NCBI RefSeq assembly: GCF_008728515.1
Contig: NC_044984.1
Span: forward strand, 121,267,349 to 121,331,348
Reading direction: 5' to 3'
DNA length: 64,000 bases
Origin: Papio anubis
Taxonomy: Eukaryota; Chordata; Mammalia; Primates; Cercopithecidae
The position numbers and the translations under genes are program-made. Of the stretch, positions 11,362-22,024 are shown piece by piece. The notes below the pieces were generated by a model, which searched no databases, was not told where the DNA came from, and saw nothing but the letters and a program-made list of their open reading frames with translations. Position 1 is the stretch's first letter. Each line of letters begins with the position of its first letter.

Positions 11362-11606
11362 ACAAGGTCAGGAAACCAAGACCATCCTGGCTAATACAGT
11401 GAAATTCCATCTCTACCAAAAAATACAAAAAAAATTAGCCAGGTGTAGTGGCGGGCGCCTGTAGTCCCAGCTACTTGGGAGGCTGAGACAGGAGAATGGC
11501 ATGAACCTGGGAGGCAGAGGTTGCAGTGAGCCGAGATCACGCCATTGCACTCCAGCCTGCCTGGGCAACAAAGCAAGACTCTTTCAAAAAAAAAAAAAAA
11601 AAAAAA
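11362..11606 (+). mobile_element. 5'-truncated Alu (AluY-like)
   Basis: Starts inside the left monomer ('aaggtcaggaaaccaagacc'), continues through the right monomer and ends in about 20 A. It contains a small 'cctgcctg' duplication near the end. It lies only about 50 bases behind the previous Alu, in the same orientation. Confidence 0.85.
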
Positions 11607-11863
11607 GTACTATTGGCAAACTGTCCAGCATTGTGCCATAGGAACAAAAGAGTGGATTTAAAAATAGAAACAGAGGTAGGTGTTTTTAAAAAGGTATGTA
11701 CTGAATTAAGAAAGAAGCAGAATGAGTATATTATTTACCCCAAATAGCAATATATATTGTGACAGAACACATAGATATCTCCATGACCATAACAAAATAC
11801 ATGTTAATTTTACGTAAGTGGCTGGTGATAAAGAAATGAAAATGGTAGTAGAATGTGGGGTTT

Positions 11864-12172
11864 ATTGTTTGTTTGTTTAGACAGAGTTTCACTCTTGTCG
11901 CCCAGGCTGGAGTGCAGAGGCAAAATCTCGGCTCACTGCAACCTCCGCCTTCCAGGTTCAAGCGATTCTCGTCCCTTAGCCTCCTGAGTAGCTGGGATTA
12001 CAGGCACCCACCACCACGCCCGGTTCATTTTTGTACTTTTAGTAGAGATGGGGTTTCACCATGTTGGTCAGGCTGATCTTGAACTCCTGACCTCAGGTGA
12101 TCCACCTGCTTTGGCCTCCCAAAGTGCTGGGATTACCAACAGTGCAGGAGTGAGCCACTGCACCCAGCCTGG
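11864..12172 (-). mobile_element. AluS with target duplication
   Basis: Antisense Alu with a (TTTG)n tail. The flanks repeat ATGTGGGGTTTA (11852-11863) and ATGTGGGTTTA (12173-12183), a near-perfect target site duplication. Near the 5' end the sequence 'ggattaccaacagtgcagga' departs from consensus by a small internal change. Confidence 0.88.
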
Positions 12173-12424
12173 ATGTGGGTTTAATAAGGAATAACTGCTA
12201 GGTGAGCCAGTTGAAATCATTAATATTTGATTACTTTTTTGTCTTACAAAAGTGGTAATTGTACATAGTTCAACATAATGAGTGAACAAAAAAGGATTCT
12301 TTCACAGATCAATAATCATAACAACAAGCCCTGAAAGATAAATGAGGTGAGGTTGACCCTTCGCATCTGCGTTGAATAAAACAAAACTAAACTCTAGATT
12401 CTTCTGTAAAAAATATATTTCCCA

Positions 12425-12497
12425 GACTTGGTTTCATCTTGCAATTCTATCCCACTGAATACATGGACTTGGTTTCATTTTGCAATTTTCCTCCACT
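12425..12497 (+). repeat. 40-bp local direct duplication
   Basis: 'gacttggtttcatcttgcaa' at 12425 recurs as 'gacttggtttcattttgcaa' at 12465. The similarity continues over about 33 bases with a few mismatches, giving two copies at a 40-bp period. The surrounding 12173-12960 is otherwise unassigned. Confidence 0.7.
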
Positions 12498-12964
12498 GCT
12501 TCTAAATGTTGTTGTAGAATAATCCACGTAACAGAGGGTCCTGCCTGCTGTCAGAGAGAAAGCCACTCCTGTCTGGAAAATGCCATCTGAAAAAAATGAC
12601 TAAGTGATTTTCTGTTGGTGACTTCAGACCCACCAAGTTAAATACAGAAAGGTAGAGACGGTTATAAGAGTAATGCTCTCTTCCGGCAACGGATGGATTG
12701 CAGCGGCATTTATTCATTTTGCATTTTAAGAGAAAGGCAGTTTTCTTCTGCTTTTATTAGTGTGCTTACAGATGTGGAAGGGAACCAAAGGAAGACAAAC
12801 GAAGCACGAAGCTTTCTGTTGCTCCATGGGTCTGCCTCTCCTCAGTGTCTCCTCACCACCCTCCGGGCAGTCACCGGGACTTCTCATTTCACAGAGATCT
12901 TGAAACAGGGGAAAAGTGCCTAGATAGGTCATGTGGGGTCTGTGTCCTGTCTGTTAAGGAACAG

Positions 12965-13150
12965 TGATTAGGAAGCAGCAAGACATAGAGGAAACGATGC
13001 AGGGACAGAGTAGGAGCCCTTGGTCTGAATCCTTATATGTAAGTAGCTTCATGCATGTGATTTTGGCAACTTTCTTCCCGATTAGACCTTAGTTTTATTG
13101 TTTAAAAATTAGTAGGTTGGAGTGAATGAAACCCCAAATCTATACTATGC
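12965..13150 (-). mobile_element. MIR SINE
   Basis: Antisense MIR layout: 'gtctgaatccttatatgtaa', 'gtgattttggcaactttctt', then 'accttagttttattgttt'. Diverged. Confidence 0.5.
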
Positions 13151-13192
13151 TAAAGCTTTATGTGTTTATTTGACGAGGTAAGGAGGGTTTCT

Positions 13193-13527
13193 TTTGTTTT
13201 GCTTTGTTTTGTTTTGTTTTGTTTTAGTTTTAGTTTTTGAAGAGCCTGGGTCTCGCTCTGTCTCCCAGGCAGGAGTGCAGTGGTGTGATCATAGCTCACT
13301 GAAGCCTCAAACTCCTGGATTCAAGCGATCCTCACATCTCAGCCTCCCAAGAAAATGGGATTACAGGTGCATACCACCATACCCAGTCAATTTTTTTTTT
13401 TTCCCTGTGGAGATGGGGTCACATTATGTTGCCCAGGATGATCTTGAACTCCTGGCCTCAAGTGATTCTTCCCGCCTCAGCCTCCCAAAATGATGCTTGT
13501 ATTACAGGCATGAGCCGCACATCCAGA
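13193..13527 (-). mobile_element. AluJ
   Basis: Antisense Alu with 'gatcatagctcactgaagcc', 'aactcctggattcaagcgat' and 'gcctcaagtgattcttcc', typical of the oldest (AluJ) group. The tail is a (GTTTT)n repeat at about 13195-13225. The left arm end is degraded. Confidence 0.88.
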
Positions 13528-13659
13528 TCTTTTCTATGTCTGTAAATATAATGAATGCAAAGAAGATCATTGAAGAGAAGCGACTGATGGATCATAGCTT
13601 GACAAGCTTCTAACCACTCCCTGGATCCAACTGCCTTTACATGGGCCCAAGGTCCCGTC

Positions 13660-13790
13660 TCTCAATTGCTGGAGCCAGTGGCAGCTTCCCAGATTCTGTT
13701 TCTTCACCTGTGAAATGGGATTTTCAACCATATTTATCTCATGTGTTTTCACATGGTACAGTGTCTGGTATTCTACAAACTGCCGAAACA
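13660..13790 (-). mobile_element. MIR SINE
   Basis: 'ctgtttcttcacctgtgaaa' and 'acagtgtctggtattctac' match the reverse complement of the MIR core and its 3' part. Confidence 0.65.
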
Positions 13791-14104
13791 ACAGCTATTT
13801 TCATGTTGAAAATATTTTCCCTCCAGTTAACATCGTTTAAAATCACATTCCTTTCGCCAGTGGTAAGTTGAGGCATCTTCTACAAACATTCTATTTTCTA
13901 TTTTCATTTTGCCTTTAGTAAATTTTCTCTTTATATTTGTTACACATTTTTTTTTCCTATTTGGTTGTTTAGTTTTTCCTATGATTTAGCATATGTTAAG
14001 CTTTGTTTTCCTAGTGCATGTGTAGAAGACGAAAATGGACTGCAAGTGATGTGTAAAGATTATCATCAAGAAGTCCAGTATAATTTTCTATCCTTGTAAT
14101 GTAA
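13791..14104. other. AT-rich unique sequence
   Basis: T-rich and unassigned. No repeat family recognised. Confidence 0.4.
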
Positions 14105-14495
14105 GCTGTCCTCGAGGTGTGCTTTGGCCAATGGAATACGGCAGAAGAGTCACTGGACCACTTCTGGGCCTGGGCTTCAAGAACCTTGCCACTTCAGTTT
14201 GTTCCTTCTTAGAATGTGTAAACCCTCAGGAGGGGGGTGGGAAGGGGTGGGGGAAACCCTATATTTACTCTCTAGAGGTTGAGAAGCCACATGGAGAGAG
14301 AGACCTGGCCAGCATCAACTTCCCAACTGGGCTACCGGATGACTACAGCCATGTGAGTGACCCAGGCTAATCCAGGTAGCAGAACCAGTATGCTAAGCAC
14401 AGCTCAAAGTATAACTCCAGATTCAGAGCAATAAAATGGCCATTTCAGCCACTATGTTTTTGGGTATCAGTTATGCAGTAGTAGATGGCTGATCA
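14105..14495 (+). mobile_element. MLT1-type (ERVL-MaLR) LTR
   Basis: 'tgctttggccaatggaatac', 'cactggaccacttctgggcc', 'agccacatggagagagagac' and 'atttcagccactatgttttt' appear in the order of MLT1 LTRs in sense orientation, with an AATAAA at 14431. A short (AC)n run follows at 14497-14522. Confidence 0.6.
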
Positions 14496-14522
14496 TACAC
14501 ACACACAAACACACACACACAT

Positions 14523-14939
14523 GAAATCCTTCTGTGCCTGTGCATACACATTTAGCATTATCACAGGAGAGGGAGACTATTACTGAGATTTTGGGGGACA
14601 AAAATTTTAACCCCTATTTTGTATATTTTCTTATTGCTTGAGTTTTTACAATAAGCAAGCATAATTTTTTACAGTTTTCTAAAAGATAATAGTCTGGCTC
14701 TGTCAATTGGAAACATGTCTTCTTCAGGACAATGATTTTTGTTTCTCTGATTTTTTTTTATCTCAAAATGTTATCTATGCTATGAGCTTCCAAAATCTGA
14801 TTTAAAGGTTTTAGAAATACAAGAATTTATATGTGATCATCTGTATTTTGGCTGGATCCTTCTTGACTTGAGCAGAAGATGTCATGGTCTAGTTTTAATA
14901 TGCGTAAAAGGGAAATTTTAAGAATGAAAAGCTCAGTGA
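14523..14939. other. AT-rich unique sequence
   Basis: No recognised repeat or exon. Confidence 0.4.
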
Positions 14940-15300
14940 TTAATTGAGGAAAATGTTCCACTGTATGTACAATATATTATAATTAATGAAAGGGATTATA
15001 CTATCAACACAGTTTTGAGTTTGCTGTTTTCACTTCAAAATATTTGTAGACATCTTTCCATGTTGATACAAACATTCTACCACATCAATTCTATATAGAT
15101 TCTATAATCTATATAACATAGCATTGTATAACCGTGCCATAACCTATCAACCAGCGTCTTGTTGATGCACATTAGGGTTTGCAGGTAGAATTTCTGAATG
15201 CAAACAATGCTTCAGTGAACATCATCGCACACATCTTTTGCAATAGGTCCTTAAGGTCCTTCTGCCAGGGCAGAAGTTGAATGTCTATAATGCGATATTG
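14940..15300 (+). mobile_element. L1M 3' end, decayed
   Basis: 'agacatctttccatgttgat', 'gtcttgttgatgcacattag' and 'caaacaatgcttcagtgaac' follow the sense 3' untranslated region of old L1M elements. Weakly preserved. Confidence 0.5.
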
Positions 15301-15693
15301 TTTTTAGGCTTTACTCCGATGGACAGGACCTGTTTTCTCATTCCCCTGTGAAATTTGGTAGGGGTTACAGGAGACAAATGTGTAAAGGGAATGCAGAATG
15401 AAACCAAAGAGATCCATGAATACCAGGTGTGCTGCTTATTCTCTGTTTGTTTCCACCCCATCCACTTGCCACTGCTCTTCACCACACCTTGTGCCCAGGG
15501 ACTGACTCCTACAGACCTCATCACCCAGCTCCTCTATCAGCTGTGATAAAGGACTGTGGTCAGTGTTGGCTAGTGGGAGGCATCAGAAGGAGTTTGGAAG
15601 GTAGAAAGAAAAAGACCAGAGGGTTTCTTCCCACTTGTTTTCTGCTTTGGCAACATGGTTTCTGGCAATGGCTGCATCCATTCAGAGCCACAG

Positions 15694-15770
15694 CCCCTCT
15701 CACATAGCCCCTCTCACATAGCCCCTCTCACACAGCCCCTCTCACACAGCCCCTCTCACATAGCACCTCT
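15694..15770 (+). repeat. 14-bp minisatellite, about 5.5 copies
   Basis: Unit CCCCTCTCACATAG, in tandem at 15694, 15708, 15722, 15736 and 15750, then a partial copy. Units 3 and 4 share CACACAG instead of CACATAG, so the array probably grew by duplicating variant units. Confidence 0.95.
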
Positions 15771-16835
15771 GCCATGGAAGTAGCTTTCAAGGGGCTCCAG
15801 CAACACTGTATCTCCTCTTGGTCGTTCAGATCCAAGGATGATAATAACAGCTTTCTGATGATACCAGTTTCTGGGTTCCTCAATACCCTTCTTACTCTTC
15901 TTAACCCTGTAAATATTCCCTTCAAACCCCCGAATAGTTTCTTTGTGAAATTCTATCCCATAAACCCATTTGAGAGGAATCTTACTTCCTGCTAGGGCCA
16001 CTACTGATTCACCCAGCTTGAGTGCTTGAATTTCATTCTGTGGGCAGTAGGCACAAATAAGGAAGGCCTGGATTTGGTCCTCACTGCTTGGCACTACCTC
16101 CCTGCAGGAGCCACTGGGAGAACGGATAGGGCAGCTCCTACCATATCACACACACGGGAGCTTTGGATCATTTTAAATTATATTGGATCTGGAAGAACAT
16201 GAGTATTCCTTCAGTGGCAGTTCATGAATAGGTCTGGGTCTTTTAGTAAAAAGGCCTTTTGTTCATTTAATACTCCAGTACCGTTGCTTTGAGGAATTTC
16301 CATGAACATCCAATGTGCAATATTGTTGAAAGGTTGTTAAGGGAGTTTAATTCATTGAGATGTATTTAAGTTGCGACAGAACCTGACATCCCATATCCTC
16401 CTGAATTATATCGCCTTCTCTACTACAAATTTCTCACTGGGTTGAGCAGCAGTGAATGGCCAACCTTTAGCTCCAATTTTTAAAGCAGAAATGGTTGGAA
16501 AATGGACCCTGAGACTATGTTGGTTTGATTTAGCAAACGCATAGAACTGGGTAGAAGAGAATGAGATTTGGTGTTCGTAATTTAGCCATTTCAGGGAATC
16601 ATTGTGAAATGTCAACTTCCTAGAAGGATTAGGTGTTCCAGGAAAGAAGTAATAAACTTCAAGAAAATAGACTAACCTCGATTTTGAAGGTAATTTACAC
16701 TTTTCTACTGCACCTTTTGCTTATTCCTTGAAATACAGTTAAATATCCGTTGAAATTATAAGGCAAATCAGACGGCTAGTGTACAGAGAAACATGGGGAC
16801 GCTGCCTCATTAAGAATGCTCTGCTGTCATTTGGT
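15771..16835. other. unassigned sequence with one minus-strand frame
   Basis: A minus frame of about 112 codons spans 16094-15756 and runs into the minisatellite. It has no ATG (the first codon is GTG), no recognisable domain and no promoter, so I do not call a gene. 16100-16835 shows no recognised element. Part could be an unrecognised old repeat. Confidence 0.35.
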
Positions 16836-17280
16836 AGTACTAATTTCCAATTGCTGCTATAACAAATTATCACAAATTTAGTGGCTTAAAACACTAGAAA
16901 TGCATTATCTTACAATTCTGGAGGTCAGAGGTTTACATTAGATTTTGATGAACCGAAGTCTTCAGGGAAGAATGGTTTCTTTATCCAGTTTGGAGAAGCT
17001 GCCCATGTGCTCTGTTCTGTGGCTTTCTCAGTCATCAAAGACAGTAGCATAGCATTTGAATTTCCCTCTGATTTTCATGCCCTGTCTCACTCTTTCACTT
17101 ATAAGAATCTTTATGATTATATGGAGCCTGCTAGATTATCCAGAATCTTCTCCCCAGCTCAAGATCCTTAATGTAATCATGCCTTTAAAGTTACTTTTGA
17201 TACGGAAGGCAACATATTTACATCTTCTGTGGATTTGAACACAGGCCTCTTTAGGGACCCATTATTCTGTGTATCGCATG
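16836..17280 (-). mobile_element. MLT1-type LTR, reverse
   Basis: 'ttgctgctataacaaattat', 'aatttagtggcttaaaacac' and 'acaattctggaggtcagagg' give the reversed 3' end of an MLT1 LTR. 'tagattatccagaatcttct' and 'gggacccattattctgtgta' give its reversed 5' end. About 445 bases, roughly complete. A 60-codon plus frame inside is a by-product. Confidence 0.78.
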
Positions 17281-17719
17281 TAGCATATAACATTTTCTAT
17301 TGCAACAACAGAGCTTCAGATTATCCTAAGGAAGGGATAGATTGACTCATGAATTGGAAAGGGGGCTTCAATAAGTAAATCTGGAGATACCTATATGTGG
17401 ATTTTTATATCTATACTCTATCTGTATCTCTATCTATCCATCTATCTTGAAATACTAACTGATCAGAATCAATTTGTTTATCATTCCACTACTTTCTACA
17501 TTTTGCATTCAACTCATATGTTTTCAGCGCTCACTACATCTTAGGCTCTTGTGAATTAGACATGGTCATTTCCTGAGATACTTACAGCATACTGGGGAAA
17601 TGAACCTGTCTGTTTTGTGACACACATACGCAAAGGGAGCATGACAGGGGAGCACTACCTGCAGCAGATGGGACATTAGTTACAGCAGCTTGCTCTTACA
17701 TCTTCCCAAGGTTCTTGAT
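17281..17719. other. unique sequence with short TCTA run
   Basis: Contains an impure (TCTA/TCTG)n microsatellite at about 17408-17445. Otherwise nothing recognised. Confidence 0.45.
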
Positions 17720-17900
17720 GGACATGTCCCTTATAGCACTTGCCACATTCTGTTTCAATAATGAGCCTATTTCTCCAGCTTTTCTGTGACTTCTACAAAG
17801 ATGGAGAGAGTCGGGCATCTGTTTCTTTGCATTCATAATTCCCAGCACAGTGCCTGGCATGTAGTTAGTACCATATATTATTTATCCAATGCAGGTTATC
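17720..17900 (+). mobile_element. L2 LINE 3' end
   Basis: 'tcataattcccagcacagtg' followed by 'cctggcatgtagttagtacc' is the familiar L2 3' terminus in sense orientation. Confidence 0.65.
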
Positions 17901-19454
17901 TCACGGGGCTAAGTAGTTGTTGCAGCTGTCCCTGCAGGCAATAGACTGGGACATGCATGAGTAATGGGAGCTGGAAGGGACAGAAGGCCCCTGCCCCATC
18001 CAGAGGGAGGATCAGGGCCTCAGCACAAGGCAATCCTTGCCATATTGGAATGTGTGCTCAGTGCAGCTGGATCTTCCTGTAATCTCAGAATATTGGAGAC
18101 GTTTTCATGTTGTATGAAATCCAGATTTGTTTTCTGTTGGTAACTAATATTCATTGTTTTAAGATGCAGATAAAGCTGGGGAAAAAATTTTTTAAAAATG
18201 CAGCCCTCTCTCTTCCAGTATTTGATCTTTGATTAAAAGCTTGTGGACATTTTTCACCTTCTAGGCTGGTGAGGGGGAAGGGGCAGGGGGTGGAGGGGAG
18301 CTGCTGCATACGTCTGGATAAAAACGTGACTTAGAGGGGCAAAGGGGCCTGCAAGTGTTGAATGTCCATGCCCTCTCTGACGTGGAAACCTCATGCTAAA
18401 AAATGCAAACACTGGCACCTTATGGCTCTGCTGTTCCTGGGCCCTTGGGGACATTTTGCCTCCTTCCGCTCTTCTTTGCTAGGCTCTGCTTTGAAACTTA
18501 TGTAGAAATCAATTATCCAAACTGGGGAGTGGAATTCCAAGATACCCACTGGTGGTTGAAGCTCACTTTTCCCTAATTCAGCTGCTATTCACAACTTAGC
18601 AAAGTTGCAAAAATTTCAGAGGGGACAAGAAAAGGAGAATGCTGCAGAAATCTCTCTCTAGAGTTGATTGAGAAGAGGAATCATCTCTATCATAACATGT
18701 CTTTTAATTAAACTACGTTGTGTATTAATTTTCTCAATACCAATCTTACTACCCTAAGCAGACTCTAAGCCTCAAGTAGTCATAGAATTTTCATCTCCTC
18801 AATTGCCCAGCATAGAGGGTAGCTGATAACAGATATTTTTAATATATTGAATGTTTACATGAGATCAAATCAAATGTGACTTAGCTTATGATTTCATGAG
18901 ACATTTTGAAAATGTTGATAAAGGGGTGTGGTGAAACATTAGGATTACTATGTATCTTTCTATACATTCTCATTACAATTAGGCCTAAACATTTTAGATG
19001 TTTATAAACAATGTTAAAACAAGGACGTTTATTTGATAAGATCTGGTATCCATAAGAATGTAACATTTACGTTGTCTTAAGATAAAAAGTTTGAGAAAAT
19101 TTTTTTTGACAGCAAGAAAAATTGCTTGAACTCTAGAGATCTAGAAAGATTTTGAATTCGAGTGAATGATGCTCTTTAAAATACCATTCTAACATGGTTA
19201 GAAATATATTTCCACTAAATGATTATAGAGATGGACAATCAGCCGTGTTTACTGGAATGCTTAGCTGGGCTGGAATGATCATGGCTCAAGATTTGGCTTT
19301 CCAGAGCACAGCAGAGCAAAACAAAACAAAACAAAGCAACAAACAAACAAAACATTATCTTTAAGGAAGCCTGACACTGTTTTAATTAACACAACAGCCA
19401 TTTCCACCGCCTTCTCCTTTGTCCCCTCCCACTAAAATACCTGCAAAGCCAGGC
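17901..19454. other. mostly unique; small L2 relic at 18755-18860
   Basis: 18755-18860 ('gactctaagcctcaagtagt', 'ttgcccagcatagagggtag') resembles an L2 3' end. The rest is unassigned. 18270-18300 is G-rich (ggggaaggggcagggggtgg). A (CAAA/CAAAA)n run lies at 19318-19354. Confidence 0.45.
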
Positions 19455-19765
19455 ACTCACTTTACCAAACTTCCTTCTAACAAGAGGTGGCCATGTGACC
19501 CAGTGCTGGCCGATGAGGTCTTAGACGGTTATTTGAGATTTCTGGGAAACCTCTTGCCTCCTTAACAAAAGGAAAAATAAGATAGGAACTTTCCCTCTTC
19601 TTTGTGCCGCGAAAAGGCTGTGACGGCTAAAGCTGTGCAGCCATCTTGTGAACATGAGTTGCTAAGCAGGAAAATGGACAATCAACACTGGAGGGTGGCA
19701 GACATGAATTGTACAAAGAGCTCATGTTTTTGGTTTAATTGCTAAACCAACGCATCAATCTAGAA
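19455..19765 (+). mobile_element. MLT1-type LTR fragment
   Basis: 'ggtggccatgtgacccagtg', 'ctggccgatgaggtcttaga', 'gagatttctgggaaacctct' and 'gtgcagccatcttgtgaaca' match an old MLT1 (J/K-like) LTR in sense orientation. Confidence 0.55.
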
Positions 19766-19798
19766 TCACCTACTCACAGTTTTCTCCACTACCCCTAG

Positions 19799-19906
19799 TG
19801 CCTTGACTGTATGAGCCATTATTTTAGCGATTTAGGTGCTTGACTATATATATGGTGTATATATACTTAGGTGCCTTGACTGTATAAGCCATTATTTTAG
19901 CAATTT
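19799..19906 (+). repeat. 72-bp tandem duplication, low divergence
   Basis: A 36-base segment starting 'gtgccttgactgtatgagcc' at 19799 recurs at 19871 with only two differences over 36 bases. Between them is a degenerate third start ('ggtgcttgactatatatatg'). Confidence 0.9.
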
Positions 19907-20149
19907 CTGTTACTTGTACATAGAAATGTTAGAACTGTTATAGCAACGAATATTTGGAAAGTTCTTCACTAGACCTCTGAGATGTACATGATAGGAATAT
20001 GGTACCAGTGACTTACTTTCTGAGTAGACGATCAGATATATATGAGTAAAACAGAAAAGTGATAGAAGAGAACACACAGTGGCCACATCTGTCCAGCTCA
20101 TGTGTTCAACTGTCGACATAATTTATCCCCAGAGCATTGAATCTGGAAA

Positions 20150-20269
20150 CTTTAATTTCTACTTTAACCATTTAAAGTTTCCCCATATGTTAGATGTGGA
20201 AACTGATCATTAGGGAGTTAAAGTAACTTTCTCAAGATCACCAAATGAATAAAACGTGGAGCTAGATTT
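20150..20269 (+). mobile_element. MIR SINE, interrupted
   Basis: Sense MIR: 'agatgtggaaactgatcatt', 'ttaaagtaactttctcaaga', 'ccaaatgaataaaacgtgga'. It breaks at 20269, and its likely continuation ('ggagctggacttctaaacag') appears after two nested insertions at 20741. Confidence 0.65.
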
Positions 20270-20448
20270 CTTTTTCTTTCTTTCTTTTATTTATTTTTCA
20301 TTACAAAGTAAACTTTAATGTCGAAAATGCAAACTTGGAGAGGGCAGAAAGATCACACACAAGGCTGTCACTTCACACTTGGAGGTTTGCACAGCCGGGC
20401 AGAGGTGCTCCTCACTTCCCAGACATTTGGGCGGCCAGGCAGAGGCAT
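20270..20448 (-). mobile_element. SVA2-type composite retrotransposon, 5'-truncated
   Basis: On the minus strand the order is: a VNTR-type piece (GGGAAGTGAGGAGCACCTCT within 20395-20446), a unique 3' segment, an ATTAAA at about 20310, and an A-rich tail (the plus strand shows a CTTT/TTTATT-rich tract at 20270-20298). The VNTR piece matches the SVA repeat unit, but the 3' part is not the SINE-R of human SVA. The bordering copies GGAGCTAGATTT (20258-20269) and GGAGCTGAATTT (20449-20460) look like its target duplication. The family name is from memory of the primate SVA2 element. Confidence 0.6.
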
Positions 20449-20460
20449 GGAGCTGAATTT

Positions 20461-20740
20461 TTGTTTGTTTGTTTGTTTTGTTTGTTTGTTTTTTGAGACG
20501 GAGTCTCGCTCTGTTGCCCAGGCTGGAGTGCAGTGGCGCGATCTCGGCTCACTGCAAGGTCCGCCTCCTGGTTCACGCCATTCTCCTGCCTCAGCCTCCT
20601 GAGTACCTGGGACTACAGGCACCCGCCACCTCGCCTGGCTAGTTTTTTGTATTTTTAGTAGAAACGGGGTTTCACCGTGTTAGCCAGGATGGTCTCTATC
20701 TCCTGACCTCGTGATCTGCCTGCCTTGGCCTCCCAAAGTG
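20461..20740 (-). mobile_element. AluY, 5'-truncated, nested at SVA2 edge
   Basis: Antisense AluY with a (TTTG)n tail and 'ggctagttttttgtattttt'. It stops at 'ctcccaaagtg', lacking the first ~30 Alu bases. It is followed at 20741 by GGAGCTGGACTT, a third copy of the 12-base sequence that flanks the SVA2-type insertion, so it probably inserted at that duplicated site. A minus frame across both elements (20368-20622) is an artefact. Confidence 0.88.
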
Positions 20741-20867
20741 GGAGCTGGACTTCTAAACAGGTTAATTGCTGTCAATTAACCTAATCAATACTTAGTGTCT
20801 ACGTTACTTAATCTCTTCAATTTTATTTCTTATTTTCTATGTCAGGAACAAGACAGAATACAGCATT

Positions 20868-21040
20868 TATTTTTTCATTCATATTACCATTATTTTATCC
20901 AATCTTCTTTGAAAGTTTACCACATAGTTACTATTTTTTGTTGATCTTACTGGTGAGAACATTGAGGCTCAGAAATTTAATGATTGCCCCAGGGTCACTC
21001 AGTCCATAAGTAGCAGGAATTTGAATGCTGACTGTTCACC
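20868..21040 (+). mobile_element. MIR-like SINE, copy 1 of a similar pair
   Basis: 'ttctttgaaagtttaccaca' then 'tgagaacattgaggctcaga' and 'gggtcactcagtccataagt' give a MIR in sense orientation that lacks the middle of the usual element. A close relative with the same gap is at 22025-22190. Confidence 0.6.
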
Positions 21041-21291
21041 TGTGAAACTGTCCCTGTAAATTCTAGAAAATGAATCAGGGAAGAAGGAGTCGGGAGAAAG
21101 GGAACTAAACCCAGCTTGCAGCACGCTCAGCATTCACCATGAGGGAAGCCTGCTCTCTGACCTGCTTCCTCATAACTGTTTGGTGCTGATTGCCTCAGAA
21201 TCACATAGACCCTGTTCCAAGGTTACAGTTCCACTTAACTGCTCTGTAATTAATAATTTGAACCTTAGAAAACATTGCCCACTTGGGACAC

Positions 21292-21646
21292 TGTACTAGT
21301 CCATTTTCATGCTGCTGATGACGACATACCTGAAAGTGAGTAATTTATACAGGAAAAAGGGGGTTTAATGGACTTACAGTTCCATGTGGCTGGGGAGGCC
21401 TCACAATCATGGCCGAAGACAAGGAGGAGCAAGTCACTTCTCCCATGGATGGAAGCAGACAAAGAGAGAGCTTGTGCAGGGAAACTTCCCTTTATAAAAC
21501 CATCAGATCTCATGAGACTTATTCACAATCATGAAAACAGCATGGGAAAGACCTGCTCCCATGATTCAATTACCTCCTATTGGGTCCCTCCCACAACACA
21601 TGGGGATCCAAGATGAGATTTGGGTGGGGACACAGCCAAACCATAC
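21292..21646 (-). mobile_element. THE1-type (MaLR) LTR, reverse
   Basis: 'gtccattttcatgctgctga', 'gacttacagttccatgtggc', 'cctttataaaaccatcagat' and 'gggtggggacacagccaaac' form an almost complete reversed THE1/MSTA LTR of about 355 bases. The last bases are altered and no target duplication is evident. No internal retroviral sequence adjoins. Confidence 0.88.
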
Positions 21647-22024
21647 TTTTCAGTCTGGTATACCAGTGAACCTACTAACTCAGCTGGTCTGAAGGACCCT
21701 GCAAGAAATGGACTCAACAAAGAATGCAGTTTCCATGTCCTGATGATTTATCCCTCTTATCCTGACCAATCAATGACCCCAATCTTCCAGACCCTTACCC
21801 ACCATGAGCAGATCCAGCCCAGAACCCCTTGCAGAGATGGAAAAAAAGAGTCTTCTTCCATCTCCTCACTTGGTGCCCTGCAATTATTAAATTCTTTCTC
21901 TGCTGCAAACCCTGCTGTCTCAGTGTACTGATAAGTTACTGTGCTGCAGGCATACACACCTGTTGGTCCTTTATTCTAATTATTTGTTCATCCATGTATT
22001 CCATTATTTGTTCATTCATTCATG
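21647..22024. other. unassigned, LTR-like
   Basis: 'tgcaattattaaattctttc' then 'ctctgctgcaaaccctgctg' and a CA-rich end look like the polyadenylation part of an LTR, but I cannot assign a family. An impure (TTCATTCA)n stretch follows at about 21985-22025. Confidence 0.3.

Noticed and set aside
15756..16094. 112-codon minus-strand frame
   Set aside because: Its first codon is GTG, it has no known fold, and its end lies in the 14-bp minisatellite. It looked at first like a retroelement protein fragment, but no motif supports this.
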